Below, one piece after another: positions 61,138-64,000 of a DNA stretch of 64,000 bases. Every line of letters starts with the position of its first letter. Position 1 is the stretch's first letter. The notes under the pieces are model-generated. The model did not search any database. It was not told where the DNA came from and worked only from the letters and a program-made list of their open reading frames with translations. Both the position numbers and the translations under genes were made by a program. This DNA comes from Climacteris rufus (lineage: Eukaryota; Chordata; Aves; Passeriformes; Climacteridae): NCBI GenBank assembly GCA_013398175.1, contig VZRZ01002005.1:100572-164571 (forward strand). Reading direction: 5' to 3'.

Positions 61138-64000
61138 GGGTAAATATTTCAGCCTATTAAAACAAAATGAATGCTTTTGCCATTATACAATTAGCCTCTG
61201 GAAATGTTTCAAATTAGGGATTTCTGTTTTGTTTTCTATTTCATTCATGTACCTGAAATATATGGCCAACAACATAAGGGAGAGGTAGTTAAAAGGTGAT
61301 CTTAGGGCACAGATCACTTGAAAGTATTAGGTAACTGGAAAATATACTTTTGAAAAATGCACTTTGTATACAGAAAAAAAAGCCTATTTGTCAGGGATTA
61401 TGAAGATCCTGTATTTGTGCAGAAAACAGGGTGCTTGAACCCAAGGTAAGCTAATAGAGCTGAAACCATCAGGTCAGCTGAAATGTCAGCCTGCAGAGAC
61501 CATGCAGGAAGATTTCCGAGAAAAGCAAGTCAGAAAATATCCCATTTCCTGACACTGCTTTGCCAAAGTTACTGAAGGTGCAATGACCATGCAGGCATGG
61601 CTGCCAACCTCCCCTGAAGTACCACTGTCTTGTCTTCAGTAGGGTGGCTCACGGTTCACATACTGATAGCAGTCTTCCAAGGTTTCTCCTTATCTGCACT
61701 AAAATCCAAAATAGCAACCTAGGTTATATTGCAGTGAGATTGGGTATTGGACATGCAGGTGTTTGGTGTCATACCTCAGGGGTGATCTTAATGCTGTCAA
61801 CATGACTGTGCCAACAGGACCACAGTGCCATCAAATGCCAAGAAAGTCACAGTAAGTTAAGGTCATCAGCACTTCAAAAGCCTAGGCACCAACTGACCAA
61901 CAACATGCTGAGGCAAGTTTTCTTCCTGTTGAATTCACAAACACCTAAGAAGGCTTCTGTAATCATGTGCTATCTATGCATGACAAGTGTAAATATACAT
62001 TTATAAACACTCATGGTGTTCTCAAACTTTCCGGACCAACAAAAATTCGAAACTCTATTCAAGTTTTGGCTGAAGGAGTTGTGTTAAATCCTGCTGAGAA
62101 TTGTTGCCCAAGCTGTCAGTGAGCCGTTTCCATTGGGTCACCACAGTACAGTTTTGGAATTACTAAACCAGCACAAAACTTGCAGTGTCACTGCTCAGGA
62201 TAGATTCTGACACTGAGACTGGAAGTCAGCAAAGTGAAGATAACTTTTCTGTGCTCCTCTATCTGTAATTCATGAGTGGGGCTTCAAAGCTGCTAAGCAT
62301 TATCCCACTTCTCCCACTTTGATATCAGTAAAACATGGTTAGATATGCCTTCACTCTAATGATGAGCTCTTCACCATAATGATATATGGTGAATTAAGAG
62401 ATTAGCTGAATGTCTAGCCTTTGTGGTGACAAGCATGACAAATGCATAATTTCAAAATTAAACATCTATGGACCGAACAGCAGAAAAGGAAATGCCAGAA
62501 CCACTGCTCAGAGCAAGGCACTGAGGAATGGGCAGTCCTATTTTATGGATGAACCCCTCCATGTGCCACCGCACAGCTCTGACCCTTCCTCATGGTTCAG
62601 TTTTTGCCTCTCCCATCACTTCAGGCTATTAGTCCTGAATCCCTTCATCTCAGCAAGCAGGAGCAATTTCACCTGGGACAGAGAGGTTTTGACCACTATA
62701 AAGTGAAACAGACGTGACTGTGCTGCCTTCTTCATCAGAGGGGTGAAGGGCTTAAAGCACCTCTGTCTGTGGGTACAGTGCTATGAAATCCCATGCACCC
62801 TCTTACATGGGGTCAGACTGCAGCACCCAAGGGGGTCATCCAGTCTTGGAGCTCAGAAATATTCAGCTTCAATTTGGTATGTCTGCAAGCAGATGGGGGG
62901 TTATGAATTGAGAAAATATCTTTATATATTGAGAAAGCACAAGGAGATATTAAAGGAGGGGAGTAAACAAGGCTTCAAAGCCAGGAACATGTAAAATATT
63001 TTATAATTAATAAATGACCACACCAATTACAGCCATCTAGTGGGCATATGTATTAAGCAATGAGCTGTCAACAAAGTGGTATCCCTCGTATTATTGGAAA
63101 ATGTACCTCTTTCAAGCACTGATCTATGTTCCTAATTAAACCAGCCACCACAGGCACCTAGGAACACAATGCTCTACAGAATAAGGGCTAAGCTGCAAAA
63201 TTGGGATTCTTTCGCCAACCCCACTTAAGGCTGAAGGTGTTTGTATCAAGAGCTTTGGCACGTCTCTGCTAATAGTGTAAGCATGGGCTGCAATTGCAAT
63301 AATCCTTCAGCATTTTAAGTGCAGTAATAATAAAAAAAAAGCTCTGCTTCTCCATGAACACTTTGCCTTGAATTTCATCAGCAGGGGATGCATGTATTAT
63401 TCAATCATACACCTACCACTACTATGAAGTTGCTCTTAATTATACAAGTGGAACCTCTCAGGTAATCAGAATTCAGGGCTAATGCATAGCTATTCCCCCA
63501 TCAATTTATAATAGACACAATTAATCCAATTTAGAAATTCAAGTTTTAGTGATTATTAAATGCAAACAAGTGCTCATTTTTTTTGCTTGGGGGTGGCCAT
63601 TTTTTTAAGTGCATCTCTTCTTATGGCTTAGAAATATATAAAGTAACAACCCTCACAAAAGCAGTGAGAATATTAACATTAAGGAATCATGACAGACCAT
63701 GACTTGGACTAAACCCTGTGGGAATGCACTTTACCCGTCCTCCCTCTAAACATCTTGGCAATCCCTCTTAGTTAGTTTGTGCCTCTAATGCTCTTCTTCT
63801 GGTTTTGCCTTGGGAACTATTTACAGCACAACACTGATAATAAACTGGCAGGAATGATCCAGTAAGAGATCCTCTGCTACCAACCAACATCCTGGCATCT
63901 CTTTTGTTTCTTGAATTCCTACTAAGCATGAAACATCAAGTCATATGCTTATGAAATTCCTTAAAGGGAGGAACCATATGTCAGTATATGAATCAATAGT
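61138..64000. other. Unique sequence; possible conserved non-coding stretch at 63000-63620
   Basis: No gene or repeat family recognised. From about 63000 to 63620 the sequence has no simple repeat other than short A/T runs. It carries many TAAT/ATTA cores and ATGCAT or CAATTA words (for example 'gacacaattaatccaattta' near 63514), a texture often seen in developmental enhancers. This is only an impression; conservation has to be tested. Confidence 0.35.

Noticed and set aside
1..64000. CRISPR arrays, operons, phage or plasmid genes
   Set aside because: No regularly spaced direct repeats with unique spacers and no dense coding on either strand. The composition and repeats are those of a vertebrate nuclear genome.

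Overview
This window looks like eukaryotic, non-coding DNA from a bird nuclear genome, most likely a passerine. The main evidence is several truncated CR1 LINE copies (the dominant avian retrotransposon), including 3' ends with the CATAGAAT / ATTCTATG tail, plus one complete solo LTR of a type I associate with passerine ERVL elements. The rest is visibly AT-rich and CpG-poor, with microsatellites and homopolymer runs scattered through it. The passerine placement is inference from repeat content; I could not run a search.

I find no protein-coding gene I can support. The long open frames are unrelated to known families by eye, several start at TTG or GTG rather than ATG, many overlap open frames on the other strand, and the only recognisable protein remnants are decayed CR1 reverse-transcriptase C-terminal pieces on the minus strand (about 14.4, 25.6 and 43.4 kb). 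There is no tRNA, rRNA, CRISPR array, operon or mobile gene cassette. The window is either intergenic (gene-desert type) or inside a very large intron.

Layout: 0-2.8 kb unique sequence with a CR1 3' end (+) and a weak ancient-SINE remnant; 2.8-14.4 kb unique; 14.4-16.6 kb a CR1 internal piece (-), a weak MIR-like remnant and a CR1 3' end (-); 16.6-23.1 kb unique; 23.1-26.0 kb an LTR-like block with terminal inverted repeats, an (AAAAT)12 microsatellite and the longest CR1 copy (-, about 865 bp); 26.0-29.3 kb unique sequence ending in two opposed CR1 scraps and a 27-unit pentanucleotide array; 32.5-33.4 kb a complete 892-bp solo LTR with a 5-bp target duplication CCAGG; 33.4-43.1 kb unique with two clean inverted repeats; 43.1-43.5 kb CR1 (-); 43.5-57.1 kb unique with simple repeats; 57.1-57.3 kb an ancient amniote MIR-like SINE (+); 57.3-64.0 kb unique, with a motif-rich stretch near 63 kb that could be a conserved non-coding element.

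Nothing here forms a gene system. The most solid observations are the solo LTR with intact target duplication, and the pentanucleotide array, whose four unit types (TATTC, CGTTC, TGTTC, CATTC) are exactly the four states of a decaying CpG dinucleotide.
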